Assembly: GCA_012031335.1 (NCBI GenBank) | Contig: JAAUTT010000352.1 | Location: 1 to 5,675, forward strand | Direction: 5' to 3' | Length of the DNA: 5,675 bases | DNA from: Bacteroidales bacterium | GTDB lineage: Bacteria > Bacteroidota > Bacteroidia > Bacteroidales > JAAUTT01 | Part shown: positions 1 to 5,479 of the stretch, piece after piece | Layout of the letters: the number at the start of each line of letters is the position of its first letter | Numbering within the stretch: the first letter of the stretch is position 1 | Notes under the pieces: generated by a model | The model's database searches: none | Told to the model about the DNA's origin: nothing | Seen by the model: the letters and a program-made list of their open reading frames with translations, nothing else | Made by a program: the position numbers and the translations under genes

Positions 1-1
1 T

Positions 2-151
2 GGGTGTAAAGTGTTTAAACGTTCAGAATACATTAAGAATAGGTCTAGTATTGAAGCGTTGGCGAAAGAACGTGGAATGACGGACACTGAAATTAAGGCG
101 TATAACGGATTTATTAAACATGCTATGAATATAACTAGGAGAATTAAATGA
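2..151 (+). CDS. C-terminal tail of an unrecognised protein (5' end outside window)
   Basis: An open frame enters from the left edge and gives 49 residues before a TGA. The peptide is charged and probably helical, with a stretch around IEALAKERGMTDTEIKAY that looks like a helix-turn segment. I do not recognise the family. Its stop overlaps the start of the next gene in an ATGA arrangement (148-151), which points to translational coupling and a shared transcript with the radical SAM gene. That coupling, plus coding-like sequence right up to the stop, is the main reason to believe it is real. Role unknown; a maturation substrate or partner of the radical SAM protein is possible but unsupported. 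Confidence 0.5.
   Translation, partial: GCKVFKRSEYIKNRSSIEALAKERGMTDTEIKAYNGFIKHAMNITRRIK
137..141 (+). promoter_or_regulatory. Shine-Dalgarno AGGAG of the radical SAM gene
   Basis: AGGAG lies six bases upstream of the ATG at 148. It supports that start and contrasts with the operon to the right, where most genes have no clear Shine-Dalgarno site. Confidence 0.6.
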
Positions 152-504
152 AAATATGTAGGGTTTTAATTACAACGGAATGTAATTTGTCTTGTAACTA
201 CTGCTGTAATAAACTCGATATTATACAAAATTCATTTAAAATGGTAACATTTGATAAATTTATAGATTTATCAACCAGATATACCGATATCAACATTTCG
301 GGAGGTGAACCGCTTCTTTCTGAAATTAAATTGTATAGAATGTTAAAATTACTATCTTCAAAAATAAACAAATGGTTGTATACTAACGGAACGTTGTTGC
401 CTAATACAAAGCTAGATGTTAACGGTGTGAATATTGGAATACATGAAAATTTTGATAAAATTCAAAATAATATACAAAATCGTAAAAACAGATATGGGTT
501 TTAA
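148..504 (+). CDS. Radical SAM domain protein, probably truncated at its C-terminus
   Basis: The N-terminus carries the radical SAM cluster motif CxxxCxxC (Cys12, Cys16, Cys19, followed by a further Cys20), which would bind a 4Fe-4S cluster and S-adenosylmethionine. A GGEP motif at 52-55 and a YTNG strand at 78-81 are the next two landmarks of the fold and appear in the right order. AGGAG at 137-141 sits six bases before the ATG, a good ribosome site. The 118-residue length is short even for compact radical SAM enzymes. Only about half of the barrel is present, and the last residues (from about NRKNRYGF) come from sequence that belongs to the following lipoprotein gene. So the true C-terminus appears to be lost at a junction near 483-490. 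The CCN-type motif and compact size recall phage- or mobile-element-encoded radical SAM proteins, from memory only. Substrate cannot be inferred. Confidence 0.8.
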   Translation: MKICRVLITTECNLSCNYCCNKLDIIQNSFKMVTFDKFIDLSTRYTDINISGGEPLLSEIKLYRMLKLLSSKINKWLYTNGTLLPNTKLDVNGVNIGIHENFDKIQNNIQNRKNRYGF

Positions 505-986
505 TTATCCTGCTACTTCCGGGTTGTGAAGATTTTTTTGAAAAAGATTTAACCGATAAGGAGGTTGACATTATTTCGCCTTCGGACCAATTAAAGACAC
601 AATATACAACACAGAATTTCTGGTGGGAAGCTACCGATGGAGCTCTAACCTATAATGTGCAGGTAGCTACTCCGAATTTTGAAACCATTGAGAAAATAAT
701 TGTTGATACCACCCTGTCAGCTACAAATTTTAAATTCAATTTATATCCCGGGAAATTCCAATGGCGCATTCGGCCTCAGAATGGTTCATCCAAAGGGAAT
801 TACAGGGTATATTCCATGGAAATTGATACCACCCTGGACCTTCGGGGGCAGGAAGTAATGTTAAAAGTACCGTCTGAAAATATAGCCGTTAATACAACCA
901 GCCTGAAGTTCTCATGGAAAAACTCTATAATGCATCAGATTATCGTTTTGAAGTCAGGGCTGGTGACTGGGATGGCAGAAGGATAA
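486..986 (+). CDS. Fn3-like repeat lipoprotein, N-terminal fragment (start codon missing, frameshifted)
   Basis: This frame opens straight after a TAA at 483-485 with a typical lipoprotein signal: KQ, a run of Ile/Leu, then LPGC at about 510-527 with the Cys to be lipidated, followed by acidic residues. No ATG or other convincing start precedes it in frame, because the sequence to the left belongs to the radical SAM gene; GTG at 657 is the first start codon in frame but lies well inside the protein. After the signal comes a first beta-sandwich repeat (about 575-820) with the pattern FWWEA...YNVQVAT...FQWRIRPQNGSS typical of bacterial Fn3/Ig-like modules. The second repeat begins near 870. The true frame is lost in the A run at 918-922, and residues after about 922 are out of frame. 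Joined to the 914-1438 frame the protein is about 317 residues. Likely an outer-membrane or surface lipoprotein of the operon; its partner is unknown. Confidence 0.65.
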   Translation, partial: KQIWVLIILLLPGCEDFFEKDLTDKEVDIISPSDQLKTQYTTQNFWWEATDGALTYNVQVATPNFETIEKIIVDTTLSATNFKFNLYPGKFQWRIRPQNGSSKGNYRVYSMEIDTTLDLRGQEVMLKVPSENIAVNTTSLKFSWKNSIMHQIIVLKSGLVTGMAEG

Positions 987-1438
987 TTAACCCGGTTATA
1001 ACAAGCGATGATACGATATCGGTGTTCAATATCCCCGAAGGGGTTTTCATATGGGGCGTTCAAGCCCAAAACAATGGGTCGGCTACCACATTTTCAACCC
1101 GTACATTTATCATCGATACAACGGCTCCGAATCCGCCAGTTATAGCTGAGCCCAAAGATAGCGCAGCCTTTACAAGCTGGCCTGTGACACTGAAATGGAA
1201 CCGGAAAACAGATAGCGGGTCCTCCATTAAGGATAGTTTGGTTATATCTACTGACAAGAATTTTAAGGCCGGCACCATTAAACTTGCCGAAATAACAGAA
1301 GAACAGGAAAAAAGTGTGGATATCAACAGCAGTGGGACATATTACTGGAAGGTAATCAGTAAAGATGCCGCCGGAAACGTAAGTGAGCCTACTGAAACTT
1401 TTCTGTTTACAGTTGGTCTGTCAGGTTTAAGCGATTGA
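914..1438 (+). CDS. Fn3-like repeat lipoprotein, C-terminal fragment (after frameshift)
   Basis: This frame continues the lipoprotein gene that opens at 486. Adding one A to the five-A run at 918-922 turns SWKN... into SWKKLYNASDYRFEVRAG and joins the two frames without a gap. The fragment holds most of the second Fn3/Ig-like repeat, which ends in a DTTAPNPP linker, and a complete third one (VTLKWNR ... GTYYWKVISKDAAGNVSEP), the classic Fn3-type ending. The ATG at 914 is therefore inside the gene and is probably not a native start. It ends two bases before the ATG of the GspC/PilP-like gene, so both belong to one operon. Fn3-like lipoproteins often serve as surface adhesins or scaffold parts; here the operon context suggests an outer-membrane accessory of the secretion or pilus machine, which is inference. 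Confidence 0.7.
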   Translation: MEKLYNASDYRFEVRAGDWDGRRIINPVITSDDTISVFNIPEGVFIWGVQAQNNGSATTFSTRTFIIDTTAPNPPVIAEPKDSAAFTSWPVTLKWNRKTDSGSSIKDSLVISTDKNFKAGTIKLAEITEEQEKSVDINSSGTYYWKVISKDAAGNVSEPTETFLFTVGLSGLSD

Positions 1439-1440
1439 TA

Positions 1441-1923
1441 ATGAAAAACAAGAAATTTATATACATACTTCTACCCCTTGTCCTTTTGGTCTGGGGAGCT
1501 ATAATTTATAAAGTGTTTTTGGAAGGTAAGGATAACAATGCTGTTTTGGCCATATCCAAACCAAAGATATTAACTGAAAATTCTGCCTTGCAAGATACAT
1601 TCACCCTATTCTGTGATTATAGAGATCCATTTTTAGGACAGGGAGCATCCAAATCAGCGTTAAGCAATAGTGACAGGTTCAAAAACAAGCAATCCAACTC
1701 ACAAAATACTGTTGAAAGACTTATTCTGCAAGACATCAGATTTTATGGACTTATTTCCAATGCAAAAGACAAAAAGAAAATAGGATTGATGAAGCATCAA
1801 AATAAAGAAATTCTCATCCGGGAAGGAGAAGTATTAAACAATGAAATTAAAATACTTAGACTTTTCACCGATTCTCTTGTCTTTTCATTTCAAAATAGAA
1901 AGCAAACAGTAAAAAGAAGCTAA
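1441..1923 (+). CDS. GspC/PilP-like inner-membrane protein of a T2SS/pilus machine
   Basis: A 160-residue bitopic protein. One membrane helix spans residues 6-25, then a polar linker, then DYRDPFLG at 59-66, which matches the RDPF signature of PilP-type pilotins and GspC proteins. The C-terminal part (about 92-155) has the small beta domain pattern of the GspC homology region: FYGLI near 101, a lysine-rich turn, then ILIREGEVLNNEIKIL. In the family this domain sits in the periplasm and binds the N-terminal domains of the secretin, connecting the inner-membrane platform to the outer-membrane pore. ATG at 1441 is preferred over TTG at 1435, which overlaps the previous stop. The gene is intact, begins two bases after the Fn3 lipoprotein and is followed directly by the MORN gene. 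Exact assignment between GspC and PilP is not possible by eye. Confidence 0.7.
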   Translation: MKNKKFIYILLPLVLLVWGAIIYKVFLEGKDNNAVLAISKPKILTENSALQDTFTLFCDYRDPFLGQGASKSALSNSDRFKNKQSNSQNTVERLILQDIRFYGLISNAKDKKKIGLMKHQNKEILIREGEVLNNEIKILRLFTDSLVFSFQNRKQTVKRS

Positions 1924-2343
1924 ATGGTTGTACCAATAAAAAAAATATGTAGCCTCCTTTTAATTTTATACATGGCAACCTGTCTTGCAAGAGGGCAGAA
2001 GTCAGAGCCGGAAAATTTAAGGAACATTACTGTAACCAGGGGAGACACGGTTATTAAAACCACTATTTGCTATCAGTATCCAAAAATTGATGTAAAGACA
2101 GCTGCCAATTTCTATTGGTACTATGCAGGTGAGATTCATAAGAATGCAGGAAGCTATTCGGGCAAGCCTCTTCATGGGAAATATGAGTTGTTTGATAAAT
2201 CCAACAATCTTTTGGAACAGGGCAACTTTGAGTTTGGATTGAAAACAGGCATCTGGACAAGGTGGTACACCAACGGGTTTAAAAAGGAAGTAATTTTTTA
2301 TAAAGAAGGACTGTTAAACGGTGAACTATTTTCAATACAGTGA
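1924..2343 (+). CDS. Exported MORN/YwqK-like repeat protein, N-terminal fragment
   Basis: The ATG directly follows the TAA of the GspC/PilP-like gene. Residues 6-24 form a signal peptide (KKICSLLLILYMATCLARG) with a plausible cleavage before Gln25. From residue 80 there are MORN-type repeats about 24-25 residues apart, starting at residues 80, 105 and 129, each with G..xG.....Y(T)NG-like turns such as GLKTGIWTRWYTNG. Such YwqK-type repeats form beta hairpin arrays and usually mediate binding; no enzyme motif is visible. The frame ends early at 2343 because of an apparent extra T in the T run at 2329-2332. Removing it gives NGELFQYSDRGKLL and joins the frame that runs to 2635, for a protein of about 236 residues. 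Function in the operon is unknown; a periplasmic assembly or scaffold part is a guess. Confidence 0.65.
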   Translation: MVVPIKKICSLLLILYMATCLARGQKSEPENLRNITVTRGDTVIKTTICYQYPKIDVKTAANFYWYYAGEIHKNAGSYSGKPLHGKYELFDKSNNLLEQGNFEFGLKTGIWTRWYTNGFKKEVIFYKEGLLNGELFSIQ

Positions 2344-2635
2344 TCGCGGTAAACTTTTGGTTAAAAGATCATTTAGCAAAGGTGTTCCGGATGGTCTTTC
2401 TATTTTTTACTCAAAAGATACAACAATTGAGAAAGAATATAAAAATGGTATTGAGAAACCGGGTAAACTCCCAAAGCAAAAAACCGCAAAATTTAAAAAG
2501 GGGAAAAACAGCAACGAGAACCTGGTTTCAAAGGAAAATCAAATACCTGCAACTGATACTGTGCAGGTAAATTCCAACAAAAGATTGTTCCATCGGAAAG
2601 TACTTAAACAGGATACCACTAAAAACGTGAAGTAA
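2321..2635 (+). CDS. MORN/YwqK-like repeat protein, C-terminal fragment
   Basis: This is the continuation of the MORN gene that starts at 1924. Genuine coding resumes at about 2333 (QYSDRGKLLVKRSF), and the GTG at 2321 is inside the gene. It completes the third repeat and adds a fourth (GVPDGLSIFY...EKEYKNGIE), keeping the 24-residue spacing. The remaining 70 or so residues have no repeat pattern and are strongly basic and polar (for example KLPKQKTAKFKKGK), ending in KRLFHRKVLKQDTTKNVK. The tail is probably disordered and could touch membrane phospholipid, nucleic acid or an acidic partner; this is inference. The stop lies two bases before the next ATG at 2638. Confidence 0.6.
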   Translation: MNYFQYSDRGKLLVKRSFSKGVPDGLSIFYSKDTTIEKEYKNGIEKPGKLPKQKTAKFKKGKNSNENLVSKENQIPATDTVQVNSNKRLFHRKVLKQDTTKNVK

Positions 2636-2637
2636 AG

Positions 2638-3133
2638 ATGTTAAAAGCAGGAGCTTTATATTATGCAATTTTTTGTCTCGTTTTTTGTAATCCTAATTAC
2701 CGGATTTCTAACGCTTCAGCATTGGTATCATTCCTATTTCATTCACTACGTCCAGCAAGGAGAAAGATTGGAGAAGAATCTTAATTCAGCACTAAATATT
2801 ACACTTCAAATGCCGGAAATTCTTCAGGTGGATACCGCACAATATCTTGATTTGTATCAGGATAGTACGGATATGGTAGCAATTAGCAAAAAGCGTTGGG
2901 GAGGGTATCTCATTATTAAGACCATGGCCAGGTGGAGGGTGATTGAAAAATCAAAACACACCCTGTGCGGGGCTGAGATTCTACCCAAAGATGCCGTGGC
3001 ACTTTACCTGGCTGATGAAGGTAAATATTTATCCATCGCAGGTAATACCATGATAAAAGGAAATGTATATCTGCCAAAACTTGGAGTTCGTAAAGGATAC
3101 ATTGAAGGTAAAGGATTTTCGGGGACAAAATGA
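2638..3133 (+). CDS. Membrane-anchored solenoid protein with GspK-like N-terminus, first fragment (internal frameshift)
   Basis: ATG at 2638 opens MLKAGALYYAIF, then the frame is lost in one of two six-T runs (2669-2674 or 2681-2686). Removing one T gives AIFVSFFVILITGFLTL and joins the frame that is open from the ATG at 2663 to 3133. The joined N-terminus is a short basic leader and one membrane helix. Uncharacterised Bacteroidota proteins from similar clusters begin the same way, from memory (K-A-x-A-L-Y then a long helix, then a polar segment with asparagines). That favours 2638 over 2663, although 2663 has an AGGAG nine bases upstream. After the helix come HYVQQGERLEKNLNSALNI and a globular part ending with GNVYLPKLGVRKGYIEGKGFSG. 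The frame stops at 3133 because the A run at 3127-3130 seems one A short. Likely inner-membrane anchored with a periplasmic domain; function not established. Confidence 0.6.
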
Positions 3134-3255
3134 TTGAAGGAAGCAAATATGAGAGCAAAAAGGAGCTTCCGGAATCTGACCCTGAATTTGTAAGGTCAAA
3201 TAACCCTACAACGCAACAAACTGTTAATACAGAAGATAGTATATTGTCCGTTTAA
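3130..3255 (+). CDS. Same solenoid protein, middle fragment
   Basis: Adding one A to the run at 3127-3130 carries the previous frame into this one: GTK then MIEGSKYESKKELPESDPEF. That keeps the G-T/S-K-hydrophobic-x-G pattern I remember for this family, followed by a KKxLPE segment. The fragment is 41 residues, low in complexity towards its end and closed by TAA at 3253. It is unlikely to be a separate gene. Reaching the next fragment needs a net two-base shift, since this frame stops at 3253 and the next one has TAA at 3258; passing through the third frame (about SVNVIKN) by losing a T at 3251-3253 and an A at 3263-3268 would do it. Confidence 0.45.
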   Translation: MIEGSKYESKKELPESDPEFVRSNNPTTQQTVNTEDSILSV

Positions 3256-3260
3256 CGTAA

Positions 3261-3887
3261 TTAAAAAATATTCACAATTCTTTTAACAACAAAACCCTAC
3301 AATTCCATTCAAATAACCAGTTAACCCTTGAAAATATTGACATCCAGGGAAATATTAAAATAATTTCCAAAACAAACATTGTGGTACGGAAGACCGCACA
3401 GCTTGACAATATCATACTATACGCTCCCAAAATTGAAATAGAAGACGGGTTTACCGGATCGTTGCAGCTTTTTGCTTGTGATACATTGCTGGTAGGAGAG
3501 AAGTGCACCCTCAGGTTTCCATCCTTTATTGCAGTTATGGAACCCACCGGAAATCGACCGATCATTGAAATAAAAAAAGATACCCGGATTTTAGGAGATG
3601 TTGTTATGCTTTCCCGCTCTGAGAGCAAGCATATTATTGCCGAATGCCGGGTTGGTTCAGGGACTTCTGTTAGTGGAACTATATTTTGTGAAGGACGGCT
3701 GGAGCTGAATGGTTCTGTTAGTGGGCAGATATACTGCAAGAGTTTTCTGCTTCGTACCCGTTCCTCCGAGTATGAAAACCATCTGTTAAATGCTAACATC
3801 GATGGCAGGTCCCTTTCAACCTATTATGCCGGAAGTTTGATTTGCAAGAAACAGGGCTGTTACAAACAAATAGAGACACTGCAATGA
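3261..3887 (+). CDS. Same solenoid protein, C-terminal fragment (bactofilin-like beta-helix pattern)
   Basis: The frame is open from 3261; the first start codon in it is GTG at 3381, which lies inside the protein. The sequence is a run of short beta strands with small or hydrophobic residues every other position and repeated gly turns: LENIDIQGNIKI, AQLDNIILYAPKIEIEDGF, then TRILGDVVML and SVSGTIFCEGRLELNGSVSGQIY. This is the look of a right-handed beta-helix, as in bactofilins and other polymer-forming solenoids; similarity is by pattern only. Cysteines occur late (CKKQGCYKQ near the end). Joined to the earlier fragments the protein is about 415 residues. Its TGA overlaps the next ATG as ATGA (3884-3887), so it is coupled to the first prepilin gene. 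Confidence 0.65.
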   Translation, partial: LKNIHNSFNNKTLQFHSNNQLTLENIDIQGNIKIISKTNIVVRKTAQLDNIILYAPKIEIEDGFTGSLQLFACDTLLVGEKCTLRFPSFIAVMEPTGNRPIIEIKKDTRILGDVVMLSRSESKHIIAECRVGSGTSVSGTIFCEGRLELNGSVSGQIYCKSFLLRTRSSEYENHLLNANIDGRSLSTYYAGSLICKKQGCYKQIETLQ

Positions 3888-4291
3888 AAAAGCGCCTGAA
3901 AGCATCCACTTTATTAGAGGTTTTGGTAGCGATGACCATTATTATTACCTGCGCAGGGGTAGGGTTAATGGCTATATCAAACCTTTCCAGGGATTTGAAC
4001 GGTGATATCAGAATCGAGGGAGATATATATTTAAGAAAAGTAATGGCAGACAGTCAATTTGAGAATGATTATGCCGATAAAACATTTGAATTTGAAAATA
4101 TCAAGATTGAACGATCGGTTCAGCAGTATCAGAAAAGTACAAGGCTTAATCTTGTAATTCTGGAAGCCTATACCATTTCAGGAAAAAAGATAGGAACAAT
4201 TAAAGAAGTCATTTTGGTTAATCCACTTAAGCAAGATCAGAAAGATGAGTACAAAGATGCACACAATCCTGTCCCGGAAGGTTATAAATAA
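3884..4291 (+). CDS. Type IV prepilin-like protein (GspI/GspJ-type minor pseudopilin)
   Basis: A complete 135-residue protein. The leader is MKKRLKA, with the likely cleavage after Ala7, giving mature S-T-L-L-E with the conserved Glu at position 5. A hydrophobic helix of about 20 residues follows (VLVAMTIIITCAGVGLMAI). Prepilin peptidase would cleave and N-methylate it, and Glu5 would guide assembly into the pseudopilus. The usual residue before the cut is Gly; Ala here is a known alternative. The remaining 105 residues are polar and mixed alpha/beta, without cysteine pairs. The short size and the leader resemble GspI-type minor pseudopilins. ATG at 3884 is chosen because the leader then has the right length; it overlaps the previous stop by four bases. 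The frame is intact. Confidence 0.8.
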   Translation: MKKRLKASTLLEVLVAMTIIITCAGVGLMAISNLSRDLNGDIRIEGDIYLRKVMADSQFENDYADKTFEFENIKIERSVQQYQKSTRLNLVILEAYTISGKKIGTIKEVILVNPLKQDQKDEYKDAHNPVPEGYK

Positions 4292-4775
4292 CCAAATAAC
4301 TTTTGCAAGATATCCGGCATTTACAATAACGGAGCTGGCTGTTTCATTATTGATCAGTGGCCTAATCGTACTTGCAGCATTCAATGTAATGGATGGTTTT
4401 TCGTCCCTTGCTGCTAAAACCACCCTTCAAAATAATATCCATCTGGAAAAAATACAATTTTTTAAAGCCATTTCTGAAGATATGGGAAAAGCAAAAACCA
4501 TAAAGCATTATGATGATGAAACAATTTTTTATTTACCGGATGAACAAGAAATCTCATATAAAATTGAATATGATGGAGTTGTTAGAACAATCGGAGAGGT
4601 TTCCGATACAATTTCTATAGTAATAACCTCCTGGCATATGATCTATCAGAACAAGCTGCCAACAGCACTTGAAATGGAAGTGACTTCAGAAACCACGGAT
4701 ATTGAATTGTACAGGATTTTAAAGAGATACGACAATGAAGTTCTTATGAATTTAACTTCACTTAAAACGGAATAA
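4257..4775 (+). CDS. Type IV prepilin-like protein (GspJ/PulJ-like)
   Basis: The core shows a prepilin signal: R-Y-P-A followed by F-T-I-T-E and a hydrophobic helix (LAVSLLISGLIVLAAF). Cleavage after Ala gives mature Phe1 and Glu5, with N-methylphenylalanine expected at the new end. The body (about 130 residues) carries strands typical of minor pseudopilins, such as ETIFYLPDEQEISYKIEYDG, where an oligomer-forming or tip-complex role is known for GspJ. ATG at 4257 gives a 21-residue leader and a 35-base overlap with the previous gene; ATG at 4245 would give 25 residues. Both leaders are long, and neither start has a Shine-Dalgarno site, so the start is uncertain. Gene order (prepilin, prepilin, GspF) fits a T2SS/pilus operon. 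Confidence 0.75.
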   Translation: MHTILSRKVINNQITFARYPAFTITELAVSLLISGLIVLAAFNVMDGFSSLAAKTTLQNNIHLEKIQFFKAISEDMGKAKTIKHYDDETIFYLPDEQEISYKIEYDGVVRTIGEVSDTISIVITSWHMIYQNKLPTALEMEVTSETTDIELYRILKRYDNEVLMNLTSLKTE

Positions 4776-4800
4776 ACAGGTCAAAGCTAAATAAATAAGG

Positions 4801-5259
4801 ATGGCAATTCAGATTCAGCATATAAAACAGCAGCAGAACCAAAAGAAACACTCGGAACATTCGGGTAAAAACTTCTTTTCCTTTTTGAATAAAGAAATTC
4901 ATTTCGGGAATAACAGCCTGTCAGACAAGAAAAAGGAAGCATTTTATTCGGAACTTAACATTTTACTCTCCTCCGGTATTGATATACGATCAGCACTGGA
5001 TATTATAGTAGAAGAACAAGTTAAGATTAAAGAAAAAGAACTTTTCACGGTCATCCGCAACAAAGTCATAAATGGGATGAGCCTTTCAGAGGCCATTGAA
5101 AAAAGCGGGAAATTTACCCCTTATGAATACCATAGTCTTAGAATCGGGGAAGAAAGTGGTAAAAATAAAAGATGTCCTTTCGGACCTGCATTTATATTAT
5201 ACCAAAAAAATCAAAACAAAAAAATTTATGCTATACCGTTCAATTCAAAACTTTTGTAA
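4801..5259 (+). CDS. GspF/PilC-like platform protein, N-terminal part only (frameshifted, then cut off)
   Basis: After a 40-residue basic, Gln/Lys-rich start, residues 43-121 match the cytoplasmic T2SSF domain: KKEAFYSELNILLSSGIDIRSAL, then VINGMSLSEAIEKSG, and the signature RIGEESGK at 114-121. GspF is the polytopic inner-membrane platform that couples the GspE ATPase to pseudopilus growth. In this frame residues after 121 (NKRCPFGPAF...) no longer match. Removing one A from the run at 5161-5165 restores the family pattern SGKIKDVLSDLHLYYTKKIKTKK in the next frame, up to about 5224. There the similarity ends, about 145 residues in, where a normal protein has 350-400 with three membrane helices. 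The membrane part and second T2SSF domain are absent. The gene starts 25 bases after the second prepilin, with AGG directly before the ATG. Confidence 0.75.
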   Translation: MAIQIQHIKQQQNQKKHSEHSGKNFFSFLNKEIHFGNNSLSDKKKEAFYSELNILLSSGIDIRSALDIIVEEQVKIKEKELFTVIRNKVINGMSLSEAIEKSGKFTPYEYHSLRIGEESGKNKRCPFGPAFILYQKNQNKKIYAIPFNSKLL

Positions 5260-5428
5260 ATACAGGACAAAAGAACCTCAAGAACTAACAGTTGAATACA
5301 TTGACAAATCAGATTTATTGGTTTTTTCTATCAATGGACACGAAGTATTTAATATCAGCTATAACAATAATTTTGAATCCATTGCTGCCGCCATCCAAGC
5401 TATCAGATATACCCAAAAATTGGATTAG
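5228..5428 (+). CDS. Small unknown ORF beyond the GspF break
   Basis: A 66-residue frame beginning MLYRSIQNFCKYRTKEP and ending AIQAIRYTQKLD. It happens to lie in the same frame as the restored GspF reading frame, so the ATG may be chance and the native start may lie to the left in sequence lost at the junction. The middle, with ELTVEYIDKSDLLVFSINGHEVFNIS, has a clear strand-turn-strand pattern, and the end is a helix, so it looks like genuine coding sequence. It has no similarity I recognise to GspF or to any other T2SS part. Base composition is low (17 G/C of 60 at 5281-5340). Function unknown. Confidence 0.4.
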   Translation: MLYRSIQNFCKYRTKEPQELTVEYIDKSDLLVFSINGHEVFNISYNNNFESIAAAIQAIRYTQKLD

Positions 5429-5479
5429 TTGTTTACAAAATATTTTGCAAAAAGGTGAGATGTTTTTCTGCATTTCATC

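Noticed and set aside
915..923. Programmed -1 frameshift at TGGAAAAAC
   Set aside because: GAAAAAC is not a canonical X-XXY-YYZ heptamer with six A, and similar breaks in both directions occur in other genes, which favours miscalls or decay.
1060..1326. Minus-strand open frame opposite the Fn3 lipoprotein
   Set aside because: A shadow of the third Fn3 repeat; no family features or start context.
2340..2570. Second plus-strand frame inside the MORN gene
   Set aside because: Out of frame with the repeat pattern; the product lacks any recognisable motif.
2649..2663. AGGAG plus ATG at 2663 as the native start of the solenoid protein
   Set aside because: The bases also encode KAGAL in the upstream frame from ATG 2638, which matches remembered family N-termini; the operon otherwise shows weak Shine-Dalgarno sites. 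Kept only as an alternative.
3272..3799. Long minus-strand open frame (175 codons)
   Set aside because: It lies opposite the solenoid gene, whose plus-strand frame has a coherent beta-strand pattern and operon context; the minus-strand product is Ser/Arg-rich with no motif.
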